A stretch of DNA of 40,539 bases. It comes from Lachnospiraceae bacterium (lineage in GTDB: Bacteria; Bacillota; Clostridia; Lachnospirales; Lachnospiraceae). The DNA is taken from the NCBI GenBank assembly GCA_009774535.1, contig VSNY01000013.1, forward strand, positions 1 to 40,539, read 5' to 3'. The position numbers were made by a program, and so were the translations under genes. Positions within the stretch are counted from its first letter, which is position 1. Every line of letters starts with the position of its first letter. The notes below the pieces were generated by a model. The model worked only from the letters and a program-made list of their open reading frames with translations, did no database searches and was not told where the DNA came from. Of this stretch, positions 24,492-32,173 are shown in pieces.

Positions 24492-24905
24492 ATGGGTGTA
24501 ATTAGCGAACTGATTCGTACAGAAGCCAACGGAAGCATCAGCTTTGGAGATTATACACTGGCTTCCAAGACAAAAAAAGACAATTTCAAGCACGGCACAG
24601 ACCAATACAAAGTCAAAACATTCCGTGAAATTACTAAATTGGAATGTAATGGCATCTTTGTCTACGAGTCCGTACCAGGAACTGCCGTCAATGGACTGGA
24701 AATTACTGAAAATGAAGTTTCCTTCCAGGTTGAAGGGCCGGAAGACGCAGAGATCACACTGGGGCTGTCTGATTCCACAGAATACGAAGTATTTATTAAT
24801 GATGAAAATGCTGGAACGATGAAGACGAACCTGGGCGGTAAGCTGACGCTGAGTGTAGAACTTGGCGGAGACAGCCATACGGCTGTCAGGATTGTAAAGA
24901 AATAA
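24492..24905 (+). CDS. Small conserved beta-rich protein, often labelled endosialidase
   Basis: This 137-residue soluble protein has no signal peptide and is predicted to be mostly beta-strand. From memory, similar Lachnospiraceae proteins are labelled endosialidase in databases. However, I see no sialidase Asp boxes and no catalytic arginine triad, and the length is far too short for a neuraminidase, so that label should not be trusted. GGAGG precedes the ATG. It ends 2 bases before radA, which lacks its own promoter, so the two are one operon. A link to DNA repair or to RadA abundance is possible but unproven. Confidence 0.65.
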   Translation: MGVISELIRTEANGSISFGDYTLASKTKKDNFKHGTDQYKVKTFREITKLECNGIFVYESVPGTAVNGLEITENEVSFQVEGPEDAEITLGLSDSTEYEVFINDENAGTMKTNLGGKLTLSVELGGDSHTAVRIVKK

Positions 24906-24907
24906 GT

Positions 24908-26266
24908 ATGGCAAAAGCAAAAACTATTTATTTCTGTCAGGAATGCGGCTATGAATCTGCAAAATGGCAGGGCCAGTGTCCGGGATGCAGGCAGTGGAAT
25001 ACATTTGTAGAAGAGGTTGTGGAACGCAAGGCTACAGCATCTGCGCAAAAACAGCTTGCGGCTGTCAGGCCGGTGATACTTGCGGATATTGAAATGAAAC
25101 GGGAAGAACGCTTTTCCAGCGGCTTCCCGGAATTGGACCGCGTGCTTGGCGGCGGGATTGTCCCGGCTTCTCTTGTGCTGGTCGGGGGCGATCCTGGTAT
25201 TGGGAAATCTACGCTGCTGCTGCAGGTGTGCCAGAAGTTAAGCGGGCAGAATATATCCGTCTTATATATTTCCGGGGAAGAGTCGCTGCAGCAGATTAAG
25301 ATTCGTGCGCAGCGGATCGGGGCGTTTACGGACAGCCTGTCGCTGCTGTGCGAGACCAGCCTGGAACAGATTGACGGCGTTCTGCGCAGGGAAAAGCCGC
25401 AGGCGGTTGTGATTGATTCGATCCAGACGATGTATAGTGACAACATCTCATCTTCCCCGGGCAGCGTATCGCAGGTACGCGAAGCTACCGGCGCGTTTAT
25501 GCAGCTGGCAAAAGGGCTTGGGATCACTATTTTTCTTGTCGGACATGTAACGAAAGAAGGAGTTGTCGCGGGGCCGCGCGTGCTGGAACATATGGTTGAT
25601 ACCGTCTTGTATTTTGAAGGCGACCGCCATGCGGCATACCGGATTTTGCGCGGCGTCAAAAACCGATTTGGTTCTACGAATGAGATCGGTGTGTTTGAAA
25701 TGCGCGAGCAGGGACTGGCAGAAGTCGCGAATCCATCAGAATATATGCTGAGCGGAAAGCCTAAAGACGCTACCGGGTCTGTTGTGGCGTGTTCGATGGA
25801 AGGGACGCGCCCGATTCTCCTGGAGGTGCAGGCGCTTGTATGCCGTACCAACTTCGGGATTCCGAGAAGAACCGCCGCAGGCACGGATACGAACCGTGTA
25901 AACCTGCTGATGGCTGTTCTGGAAAAAAGGCTGAATCTGCGCCTGAGTGAATGCGACGCCTATGTAAATATCGCAGGCGGCATTAAAATGAATGAGCCGG
26001 CATTGGATTTAGGCATTGTGCTGGCAATTGTTTCCAGTTATAAAGAACGCTGCATAGACGAAAAGACCATTTGCTTTGGGGAGGTCGGGCTAAGTGGGGA
26101 AGTAAGGGCTGTAAATATGGCAAAACAGCGCATTTTAGAAGCGCGCAAGCTTGGATTTACAACCTGTATCCTGCCAAAAGTATCGGTTGATCCTAAGATG
26201 CGGACAGATGGGATTGCCTTGATCGGCGTCGATCATGTGCAGGAAGCAGTCCGCAGGATTTTGTAG
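24908..26266 (+). CDS. radA: DNA repair protein RadA (branch-migration helicase)
   Basis: The 452 residues have the usual RadA length. An N-terminal C4 zinc finger (C10, C13, C24, C27) is followed by a RecA-like ATPase with Walker A GDPGIGKST (about 94-102) and Walker B VVIDSIQT. The RadA-specific KNRFGSTNE motif comes next, and the C-terminal domain resembles Lon protease without its active serine. RadA drives branch migration of recombination intermediates. The ATG has only a weak ribosome binding site (AAAGAAATAAG), so translation coupling with the preceding gene is likely. In Bacillus radA lies between clpC and disA, but that context is absent here. Confidence 0.94.
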   Translation: MAKAKTIYFCQECGYESAKWQGQCPGCRQWNTFVEEVVERKATASAQKQLAAVRPVILADIEMKREERFSSGFPELDRVLGGGIVPASLVLVGGDPGIGKSTLLLQVCQKLSGQNISVLYISGEESLQQIKIRAQRIGAFTDSLSLLCETSLEQIDGVLRREKPQAVVIDSIQTMYSDNISSSPGSVSQVREATGAFMQLAKGLGITIFLVGHVTKEGVVAGPRVLEHMVDTVLYFEGDRHAAYRILRGVKNRFGSTNEIGVFEMREQGLAEVANPSEYMLSGKPKDATGSVVACSMEGTRPILLEVQALVCRTNFGIPRRTAAGTDTNRVNLLMAVLEKRLNLRLSECDAYVNIAGGIKMNEPALDLGIVLAIVSSYKERCIDEKTICFGEVGLSGEVRAVNMAKQRILEARKLGFTTCILPKVSVDPKMRTDGIALIGVDHVQEAVRRIL

Positions 26267-26298
26267 CGCTTTCGCGTTAAAATATCGGAAAATTTAGG

Positions 26299-26338
26299 AA
26301 AAACGCCGAAAAAATTACAGTTTAGGCGTTTTTCTTTT
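26299..26338 (+). terminator. Terminator after radA
   Basis: AAAAACGCC (26299-26307) pairs with GGCGTTTTT (26325-26333) and is followed by CTTTTG. It is an intrinsic terminator. Confidence 0.75.
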
Positions 26339-26362
26339 GTGATTAAGACTAAAAGAAAATGC

Positions 26363-26391
26363 TTCAATAAACGCCCGTAATGTTTTATAAT
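26363..26391 (+). promoter_or_regulatory. Promoter for the NYN-domain gene
   Basis: TTCAAT (26363-26368), a 17-base spacer and TATAAT (26386-26391). The -10 is consensus and the -35 is weak. The leader is about 60 bases. Confidence 0.5.
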
Positions 26392-26456
26392 AGAATAGGA
26401 TAAGCTTTCAGCGATCCAAAAAGGGAGTCACTTCGCGAATGGAAAGGAGGGGAAAG

Positions 26457-27239
26457 ATGTTTGGATTTTTTAAGAAAAAGACTTCCGGCAAGCCAAAGGC
26501 AGCAGTGTTTGTAGATTATGAACACTGGTATTATGGGTATCACAACAAAGTGCAGATGAAACCGAATGTACAAGAATGGATTGACGAACTGCAGCAGGAA
26601 TATGAAATACATAATCTTTATATATTCGGGGATTTTTCAGAACCTAATATTGGTACGGAATTAGACATGCTAAAAGGACTGACAGATCATGTCGTTCATA
26701 CAGCAAGTACGAAAGAAGGCGTGGACAAGGATTTCACAGACATAATCATTCTGGACACCATTTACCGGAGTATGGCGGAAAAAAATGATGATGAAGTATA
26801 TATTCTTTTCACGGGCGACGCTCATTTTACAAAAGTCGTGGAATATCTGAAAGAAAAAGATAAGAAAGTGATCATCTACGGTGTAAAGTTTGCATTCAGC
26901 AATGCATTAAAGTCTGCTGCAACGAGCTATGTGGAAATGCCGCGGCAGGAACAGGAACGCAGTCATTATAATGATTTGATCCTGATTAGTTTAGACCGGC
27001 TGCGGAATAAAAATGCAGCAAGAAAACCGTCTTATTGGAAAACGATCGAAAGCGTGGCTGCATATAACCGTGTATCAAAGTCACGGGTCAAGACCGCATT
27101 AGATGGTATGATCAGCCAGAAATACATTGAGGTTACTACGAGGACGACCGGAAGGAACAATGAGTATACACAGCAGCTTTTAGAAGTAGACTGGGCACAT
27201 CTGAAAGAAGACGGACTGTGGCAGTCAGCAGCCAGATAA
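26457..27239 (+). CDS. NYN-domain putative ribonuclease with C-terminal helical DNA/RNA-binding region
   Basis: This 260-residue protein has an NYN (PIN-like) nuclease domain at residues 14-160. Acidic residues lie at the expected metal-binding positions: D20 in AVFVDYEH, D92/D95 in KDFTDIIILD and D121 in FTGDAHF. This suggests a single-strand RNase, as in LabA/DUF88 proteins. The C-terminal part (about 170-250) looks like a winged helix-turn-helix (SVAAYNRVSKSRVKTALDGMISQKYI), which could select RNA or DNA. I use the ATG at 26457, since GGAAAGGAGGGG lies just before it; the ATG at 26439 lacks a site. Reading the same frame past the stop gives 34 more sense codons, so the tail may once have been longer. 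Confidence 0.8.
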   Translation: MFGFFKKKTSGKPKAAVFVDYEHWYYGYHNKVQMKPNVQEWIDELQQEYEIHNLYIFGDFSEPNIGTELDMLKGLTDHVVHTASTKEGVDKDFTDIIILDTIYRSMAEKNDDEVYILFTGDAHFTKVVEYLKEKDKKVIIYGVKFAFSNALKSAATSYVEMPRQEQERSHYNDLILISLDRLRNKNAARKPSYWKTIESVAAYNRVSKSRVKTALDGMISQKYIEVTTRTTGRNNEYTQQLLEVDWAHLKEDGLWQSAAR

Positions 27240-27594
27240 GCAAACAGCAGGAAATCTTACAACACAGCTGCTGTACAGATATCTGCGGAAGATATCATTC
27301 AAATTTTAGAAAAATATTTTGTGCAGAAATATGTTAGATAAGCGGTAAAAAAATCATGCCGCGTAAGTACAAATGGAATGAAAATACGAAGTACTTCCGA
27401 CAAGCAGTATGATTCCAGGAAGTTATAAGAAGCGGATCAGGAATCCGGGTAAGTCTGGAATATACAGAAGATAAAAGAAACCATTAAAATGCAGCACAAT
27501 AAAAATGCAGAACTTAAAGTTTAACATATAAATCATTTGAAGAATATATAAAAACTGCCGCAGTGATCTGCGGCAGTTTTTTGGAGGAATTGTT
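27240..27594. other. 355-base intergenic region before the second ATP-grasp gene
   Basis: There is no convincing gene. The NYN frame stays open for 34 codons beyond its stop (27240-27341), and another short frame at 27357-27484 is broken by a stop. A possible promoter (TTAACA 27521-27526, 18 bases, TATATA 27545-27550) lies immediately ahead of a strong hairpin. No T-box or known riboswitch core was recognised. Confidence 0.5.
27551..27582 (+). terminator. Terminator-like hairpin directly before the ATP-grasp ribosome binding site
   Basis: A 13-bp perfect stem, AAAACTGCCGCAG (27551-27563) and CTGCGGCAGTTTT (27568-27580), with a TGAT loop and six T residues (27577-27582). The Shine-Dalgarno GGAGG begins at 27583 and the start codon at 27595. 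It is either the terminator of upstream transcripts or an attenuator for the ATP-grasp gene. Confidence 0.8.
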
Positions 27595-28509
27595 ATGATC
27601 TATGCCTGGTTGGTTGTTAATGAATTTATCCACTCAGAAAAGTTCCAGGAGATTTTTACCTGGCTGGTAAAAGCAGCTGAGAAACAGAACTGTTACCTGG
27701 AAATCAAAACAAACGCACAGCTTTTGCCACAACTGGTACCAGGCGGGTATCAGCTGCTGCAGGAATGCAGGCGCCCGCAGTTCGTGCTGTTTTGGGACAA
27801 AGATATCCGTTTGGCAAGATTGTTAGAAAAGCTGGGTCTGCGGCTGTTTAACAGCGCGGACAGCATCGAAATCTGTGACGATAAAGCACGTACCTATCTG
27901 GAGCTGCTGGATCAAAAGATCCGGATGCCCAAAACGGTCATTGCACCCAAAACGTTCCGTATGGAAGGCTATTCGGAATTTGACTTCCTGCCGCAGATTG
28001 AGCGGCAGCTTGGTTATCCGATGGTAGTTAAAGAATGCTACGGCTCTTTTGGACAGCAGGTATGGCTGGTCAAAAACCGCCAGGAGCTGCTTTCATGCCT
28101 GGATCTGATCAAAAACCGGCCGTTTTTATTTCAGGAATATATTGCTTCTTCCAAAGGACACGATATCCGCATTCAAATGGTCGGAACAAAAGCCGTTGCG
28201 GCTATGCACCGTATCAATCCGGCGGATTTCAGGGCGAATATTACAAATGGGGGCAGCATGGAACCATACCAGCCAAACGCCGCACAGACAGCAATGGCAA
28301 AACGGGTGATGGAAGCGCTGAATCTGGATTTTGCAGGGGTGGATCTTTTATTTGGAGAACAGGAAGAGCCTGTACTGTGCGAGGTCAATTCCAACGCGCA
28401 CTTTGTTAATATCTGGAAATGTACGGGAGTGAATACGGCGGAAGCGATTATAGAATATTGCATCCGCTGTGCCGGAAGATCAACAGAACATCCGGCAAAT
28501 CCTGATTAG
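27595..28509 (+). CDS. RimK-family ATP-grasp ligase (second of two)
   Basis: This 304-residue protein resembles RimK/LysX alpha-L-glutamate ligases. An N-terminal pre-ATP-grasp domain (1-95) leads to DKARTYLELLDQKIRMPKT. Next come PMVVKECYGSFGQQVWLV (lysine and glycine-rich loop), FQEYIASSKGHDIRIQMVG, the segment around DFRANITNGG, and the metal site FAGVDLLFGEQEEPVLCEVNSNAHF, ending with the family's E-V-N. It would join glutamate or another amino acid to a carboxylate carrier or peptide. It is only distantly similar to the ATP-grasp gene at 19732. GGAGG is 7 bases from the ATG. It stands alone, preceded by a terminator-like hairpin and convergent with proA. The substrate is unknown. Confidence 0.85.
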   Translation: MIYAWLVVNEFIHSEKFQEIFTWLVKAAEKQNCYLEIKTNAQLLPQLVPGGYQLLQECRRPQFVLFWDKDIRLARLLEKLGLRLFNSADSIEICDDKARTYLELLDQKIRMPKTVIAPKTFRMEGYSEFDFLPQIERQLGYPMVVKECYGSFGQQVWLVKNRQELLSCLDLIKNRPFLFQEYIASSKGHDIRIQMVGTKAVAAMHRINPADFRANITNGGSMEPYQPNAAQTAMAKRVMEALNLDFAGVDLLFGEQEEPVLCEVNSNAHFVNIWKCTGVNTAEAIIEYCIRCAGRSTEHPANPD

Positions 28510-28547
28510 CACGGACGGCCCGCAGGCAGCAGAGCGGAGCCCGGCGC

Positions 28548-29810
28548 CTACCGGGTCTGCCCTTCTCCGCAGATCACATATTTATAAGTACACAGCTCTG
28601 CCAGCCCCATCGGCCCCCGCGCATGCAGCTTCTGTGTCGAAATGCCCATTTCACATCCAAGTCCGAACTCCCCTCCGTCCGTAAACCGGGTAGATACATT
28701 TACATATACCGCCGCGCTGTCCACGGCAGCCATAAACTGCTCCGCTGCCTGACGGTCTCCGGTTACAATCGCTTCACTATGTCCGGTCGAATGCATATTG
28801 ATATGCTCAATCGCCTCTTCCACACTGTCTACGATTTTCACGCCAAGAATATAATCTAAAAACTCCGTGTCAAAATCCGCGTCTCCTGCCAAAGTTCCAG
28901 GGATCACTGCCGCCGCCTCTTCATCCAGCCGCAGCTCGACCGGGCAGACGCCCGCTTCCTCCCGCTTTTTACAAAGCGCTTCCGATAACATCGGCAAAAA
29001 CTGCTGCGCGACTTCCTTATGCACCAGGCATACTTCTTGTGCGTTGCATACGCTTGGACGGCTTGTTTTTGCATTTTCCACAATACGCAGAGCCATTTCC
29101 AGATCCGCGGCTTCGTCTACATATACATGACAGATTCCGGTTCCGGTCTGGATACACGGCACGGTCGCATGTTCTACACAGGAGCGGATCAGTCCCTTTC
29201 CGCCGCGTGGAATCAGCAAGTCAACAAATCCTTCAGCTGTCATTAGTTCATTGGCGCTTACTCGCGTCGTATCTTCGATTAAATTCACCGCCGTGCGCGG
29301 CATACCGGCCCTTTCCAGGCCAACCTGCATCGCTTCCACAATGGCGTGGCATGTCTGCCACGCTTCTTTGCCGCCGCGCAGCACACAGACATTTCCGCTT
29401 TTGATCGCCAAGGCAGCCGCATCGCTTGTTACATTCGGGCGGCTCTCGTAGATAATTGCAACGACACCCATCGGAACTGCTTTTTTACTGATTGTCATAC
29501 CGTTTGCATGACGGGTCTGGAACAATATTTTTCCGACCGGGTCTTCCAGTTCTGCGACCGCACGTATGCCCTGCGCCATTTCTTCCAGACGCTTTTCGTC
29601 CAGCATCAGCCGGTCCAGCATAACATCTGCAACCATTCCTTTTGCCGCTTCCAGATCACGCCTGTTTGCCTCTAAGATCCTGTCCGCATGTTCCGGCTCG
29701 ACAAGCGCGTCCGCCATTTTCTGCAGCGCCTGGTTTTTCCGCGCGGTATCCGCCAGCATCAGCGCTGTTTTTGTTTCTTTTGCCTGTATCAGAATCTCCT
29801 GTGTCGTCAT
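28548..29810 (-). CDS. proA: Glutamate-5-semialdehyde dehydrogenase (gamma-glutamyl phosphate reductase)
   Basis: This 420-residue enzyme reduces gamma-glutamyl phosphate with NADPH in proline synthesis. Family motifs are VAIIYESRPNVTSDAA, VLRGGKEA, LIPRGGKGLI and the active-site cysteine C255 in RPSVCNAQEV. The C-terminal FGLGCEMGISTQKLHARGPMGLAELCTYKY is typical. The start ATG overlaps the proB stop by 4 bases (ATGA), so ProB and ProA are translationally coupled, fitting the need to channel the unstable phosphate. Full length, no damage. Confidence 0.96.
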   Translation of the reverse strand: MTTQEILIQAKETKTALMLADTARKNQALQKMADALVEPEHADRILEANRRDLEAAKGMVADVMLDRLMLDEKRLEEMAQGIRAVAELEDPVGKILFQTRHANGMTISKKAVPMGVVAIIYESRPNVTSDAAALAIKSGNVCVLRGGKEAWQTCHAIVEAMQVGLERAGMPRTAVNLIEDTTRVSANELMTAEGFVDLLIPRGGKGLIRSCVEHATVPCIQTGTGICHVYVDEAADLEMALRIVENAKTSRPSVCNAQEVCLVHKEVAQQFLPMLSEALCKKREEAGVCPVELRLDEEAAAVIPGTLAGDADFDTEFLDYILGVKIVDSVEEAIEHINMHSTGHSEAIVTGDRQAAEQFMAAVDSAAVYVNVSTRFTDGGEFGLGCEMGISTQKLHARGPMGLAELCTYKYVICGEGQTR

Positions 29811-30583
29811 TCCCCGGACTCCTTTCCAATAAATCGTGTGCCTACGGCTTCTCCTTCTACGATATTATAAAGTTTGCGCGGTCTCGCGCCATTTGCAATT
29901 ACCATATCAACCCCTTGCTGCATCGCGATTTGAGCCGCGTTCAGCTTTGTAATCATACCTCCGGTGCCAAGGCCGCTGCCTTTTCCTTCTGCAAGTTCGC
30001 GGATTTGGGGCGTAAGCTCTCTGATCAGCGGAATCAGCTTCGCATCCGGATTTTTATGCGGATCTTTCGTATATAGGCCGTCAATATCGCTTAACAGCAC
30101 GAGAAGATCCGCCCGGACGCTGCATGCTACCATAGCGGCCAGCGTATCGTTGTCCCCGACAGAGATTTCATCGGTGGCGATCGTGTCGTTTTCATTGACT
30201 ACCGGAATGGCGCCCAGTTCGATCAGACGCAGGATGGTATTTTCAAAATTTTCCTTGCGGTCTGCATGCGAAAAATCCGAACCTGTCAGCAAAATCTGCC
30301 CGACGACATGGTTATATTCGCCGAACAGCCGGTCATACGTATACATCAGCTCACACTGACCGACAGACGCGGCTGCCTGCTTGGTCGGCATATCCTCCGG
30401 CCTGCCTTTCAGCGCAAGCCTGCCGACGCCCATGCCGATCGCTCCGGAAGACACGAGTACGATTTCGTGTCCGGCGTTTTTTAAATCGCTTAATGTTTTT
30501 ACCAAAATTTCCACATGGCGGATATCCAGGCATCCGGTCGGATATGCCAATGTGGAAGTACCTACTTTTACTACAATGCGCAT
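29807..30583 (-). CDS. proB: Glutamate 5-kinase, short form
   Basis: This 258-residue amino acid kinase phosphorylates glutamate with ATP, the first step of proline synthesis. It shows VVKVGTSTLAYPTG, VSSGAIGMGVGRL, NENDTIATDEISVGDNDTLAAMVA, LLSDIDGLY and GTGGMITKLNAAQIAMQQGVD, all typical. The C-terminal PUA domain present in E. coli ProB (367 residues) is missing, which is common in Firmicutes and may change feedback control by proline. AAAAGGAT lies before the ATG. A hairpin (30637-30669) separates it from the upstream flavodiiron gene. Confidence 0.93.
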   Translation of the reverse strand: MRIVVKVGTSTLAYPTGCLDIRHVEILVKTLSDLKNAGHEIVLVSSGAIGMGVGRLALKGRPEDMPTKQAAASVGQCELMYTYDRLFGEYNHVVGQILLTGSDFSHADRKENFENTILRLIELGAIPVVNENDTIATDEISVGDNDTLAAMVACSVRADLLVLLSDIDGLYTKDPHKNPDAKLIPLIRELTPQIRELAEGKGSGLGTGGMITKLNAAQIAMQQGVDMVIANGARPRKLYNIVEGEAVGTRFIGKESGE

Positions 30584-30636
30584 GATCTTCTATCCTTTTT
30601 CATCTAATCATCTAATCACGAATACCCGAACCGCAA

Positions 30637-30669
30637 ACAGAGGGCTGCCGCAAAAGCCCAGCCCCCTGT
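30637..30669 (-). terminator. Hairpin between the flavodiiron gene and proB
   Basis: ACAGAGGGCTG (30637-30647) pairs with CAGCCCCCTGT (30659-30669), 11 bp with one G-U pair on the minus strand. No long T-run follows, so termination is only partly supported. Two copies of ATTACAGATG lie upstream (around 30691 and 30731). Confidence 0.45.
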
Positions 30670-30739
30670 ATTACGATCTGTCCGCAGACGATTACAGATG
30701 GTAACCGCTGCGGCTGTCCGTTGCACTTAATTACAGATG

Positions 30740-31915
30740 TTATACTCCCGCATCCACGATCGCATCTGCCAACGCTTCCAGGTCTGCCATATTTTCCTCT
30801 TTTAATGCAGACTTAATGGTAACAAGAGGCTCTACGATCGAGACATTTTTCATCGTTTCCAGTATAGACTTCATTGTCCGCCCAGCGGTCGGTCCCCAGG
30901 AACCATTTTCCAGAATGCCGACGGTCCGTTTCTGATAAGCCTTGCTCTGCAGATGGTGTAAGAAATCCTGCATGCAAGGGAATACGCCGCCATCATAGCT
31001 TGCGGCTGCCAGCACCATACGGTCATAGCGGAACGCGTCTTCAATTACTTCTGCCATATCTTCCCTTGCCAGGTCGCTGACAACGACTTTTTCCACGCCT
31101 TTTTCCCGCAGCATCTGCGCGAGCTTCTTTGCTGCTTTTGCCGTATTGCCGTGAATCGACGCGTAGGCAATAAGTACGCCTTTATTTTCCGGCTTGTAGC
31201 TGCTCCAGGTATCATACAGGCCGATATAATAGTCCAGATTTTCCTTTAAAATCGGGCCATGCAGCGGGCAGATCATTGCAAGATCCAGTTTTGCCGCCTT
31301 CTTTAAAAGCGCCTGCACCGATGTGCCATATCTTCCTACAATATTAAAATAATATCTTCTGGCTTCGCAAGCCCAGCCTTCATCATCTTCGGCATCCATT
31401 GCGCCGAATTTGCCAAATCCGTCTGCGGAAAACAGGATTTTTTCACTGCTTTCATAAGTAACCATAACTTCCGGCCAATGTACCATCGGAGCCATGTAAA
31501 AATTCAGTGTATGTGAACCAAGCGGAAGGCTGTCCCCTTCTTTCACAACGATGGAACGGTCATCCAGCTGAATATCAAAAAACTGCGGCAGCATATTGAA
31601 CGTTTTTGCGTTTCCGACAAACACTACATCCGGATATAATTCCAGCAGCCTGCCGATGCTCCCTGCGTGATCCGGTTCCAAATGGGAGATTACAAGAAAA
31701 TCCAGCTTGCGGCCATCCAGGGCAGCTTTTAAGTTCTGTTCCCATTCTTCCATGCCTCTGGCGTCCACGGTGTCCATCAGCGCTGTTTTTTCATCTAAGA
31801 TCAGATAAGAGTTGTATGTTACCCCTTCAGGAACGACATACTGGCTCTCAAATAAGTCGAGATCTTTATCGTCTACGCCGATATATTTGATCGAATCAGA
31901 AATTGTTACCTGCAT
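30740..31915 (-). CDS. A-type flavodiiron protein (O2/NO reductase)
   Basis: The 392 residues have an N-terminal metallo-beta-lactamase-like diiron domain (1-245) and a C-terminal flavodoxin domain (246-392). The diiron ligands match the family: H78, E80, D82 and H83 in HLEPDH, then H146, D165 and H219. The FMN loop is ASIHGNTAK (252-260). Such proteins reduce O2 to water or NO to N2O and protect anaerobes. There is no rubredoxin domain, so an external rubredoxin or ferredoxin must donate electrons. The ATG at 31915 follows AAAGGAG. It has its own promoter with a dyad near the transcription start. Confidence 0.93.
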   Translation of the reverse strand: MQVTISDSIKYIGVDDKDLDLFESQYVVPEGVTYNSYLILDEKTALMDTVDARGMEEWEQNLKAALDGRKLDFLVISHLEPDHAGSIGRLLELYPDVVFVGNAKTFNMLPQFFDIQLDDRSIVVKEGDSLPLGSHTLNFYMAPMVHWPEVMVTYESSEKILFSADGFGKFGAMDAEDDEGWACEARRYYFNIVGRYGTSVQALLKKAAKLDLAMICPLHGPILKENLDYYIGLYDTWSSYKPENKGVLIAYASIHGNTAKAAKKLAQMLREKGVEKVVVSDLAREDMAEVIEDAFRYDRMVLAAASYDGGVFPCMQDFLHHLQSKAYQKRTVGILENGSWGPTAGRTMKSILETMKNVSIVEPLVTIKSALKEENMADLEALADAIVDAGV

Positions 31916-32000
31916 AAATTGTTCTTCTCCTTTCAAGTGTTTTACTTGTTATTTTCCACAATCCATTTTGTAATAGTCCAAGCGGCAGAGGCGCGGGGCG

Positions 32001-32047
32001 CATGCCTGCATGGTTTATAGTATACTCTATGGGCGGGGGTTTTTCAA
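32001..32047 (-). promoter_or_regulatory. SigA promoter and dyad for the flavodiiron gene
   Basis: On the minus strand TTGAAA (32047-32042), a 17-base spacer and TATACT (32024-32019). The dyad CATGC-CT-GCATG (32001-32012) lies just downstream of the -10, near +7 to +18, where a repressor could block transcription. The leader is about 95 bases. Confidence 0.6.
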
Positions 32048-32112
32048 ACATTTTCTCAGATAATTTTCAATTTTCATTTGGAAGAAAGGTACATGTCAAA
32101 AATACTTATCCG

Positions 32113-32142
32113 TTGTCAGATCTGCAAATATTGTGCTATAAT
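32113..32142 (+). promoter_or_regulatory. Extended -10 promoter for the 336-residue protein gene
   Basis: TTGTCA (32113-32118), an 18-base spacer and TGC-TATAAT (TATAAT 32137-32142). The transcript would start near 32149, which rules out longer N-terminal extensions of the downstream gene. Confidence 0.7.
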
Positions 32143-32173
32143 TTGTCTATCAAAATACAAACGAGGTGCGATT

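Noticed and set aside
27240..27594. T-box or other known riboswitch before the second ATP-grasp gene
   Set aside because: The conserved T-box sequence and other known riboswitch cores are not present; only the terminator-like hairpin is clear.
32078..32173. Longer N-terminus for the 336-residue protein
   Set aside because: The extension would span the -35 and -10 boxes of a strong promoter; the ATG at 32174 has its own GAGGTG site.
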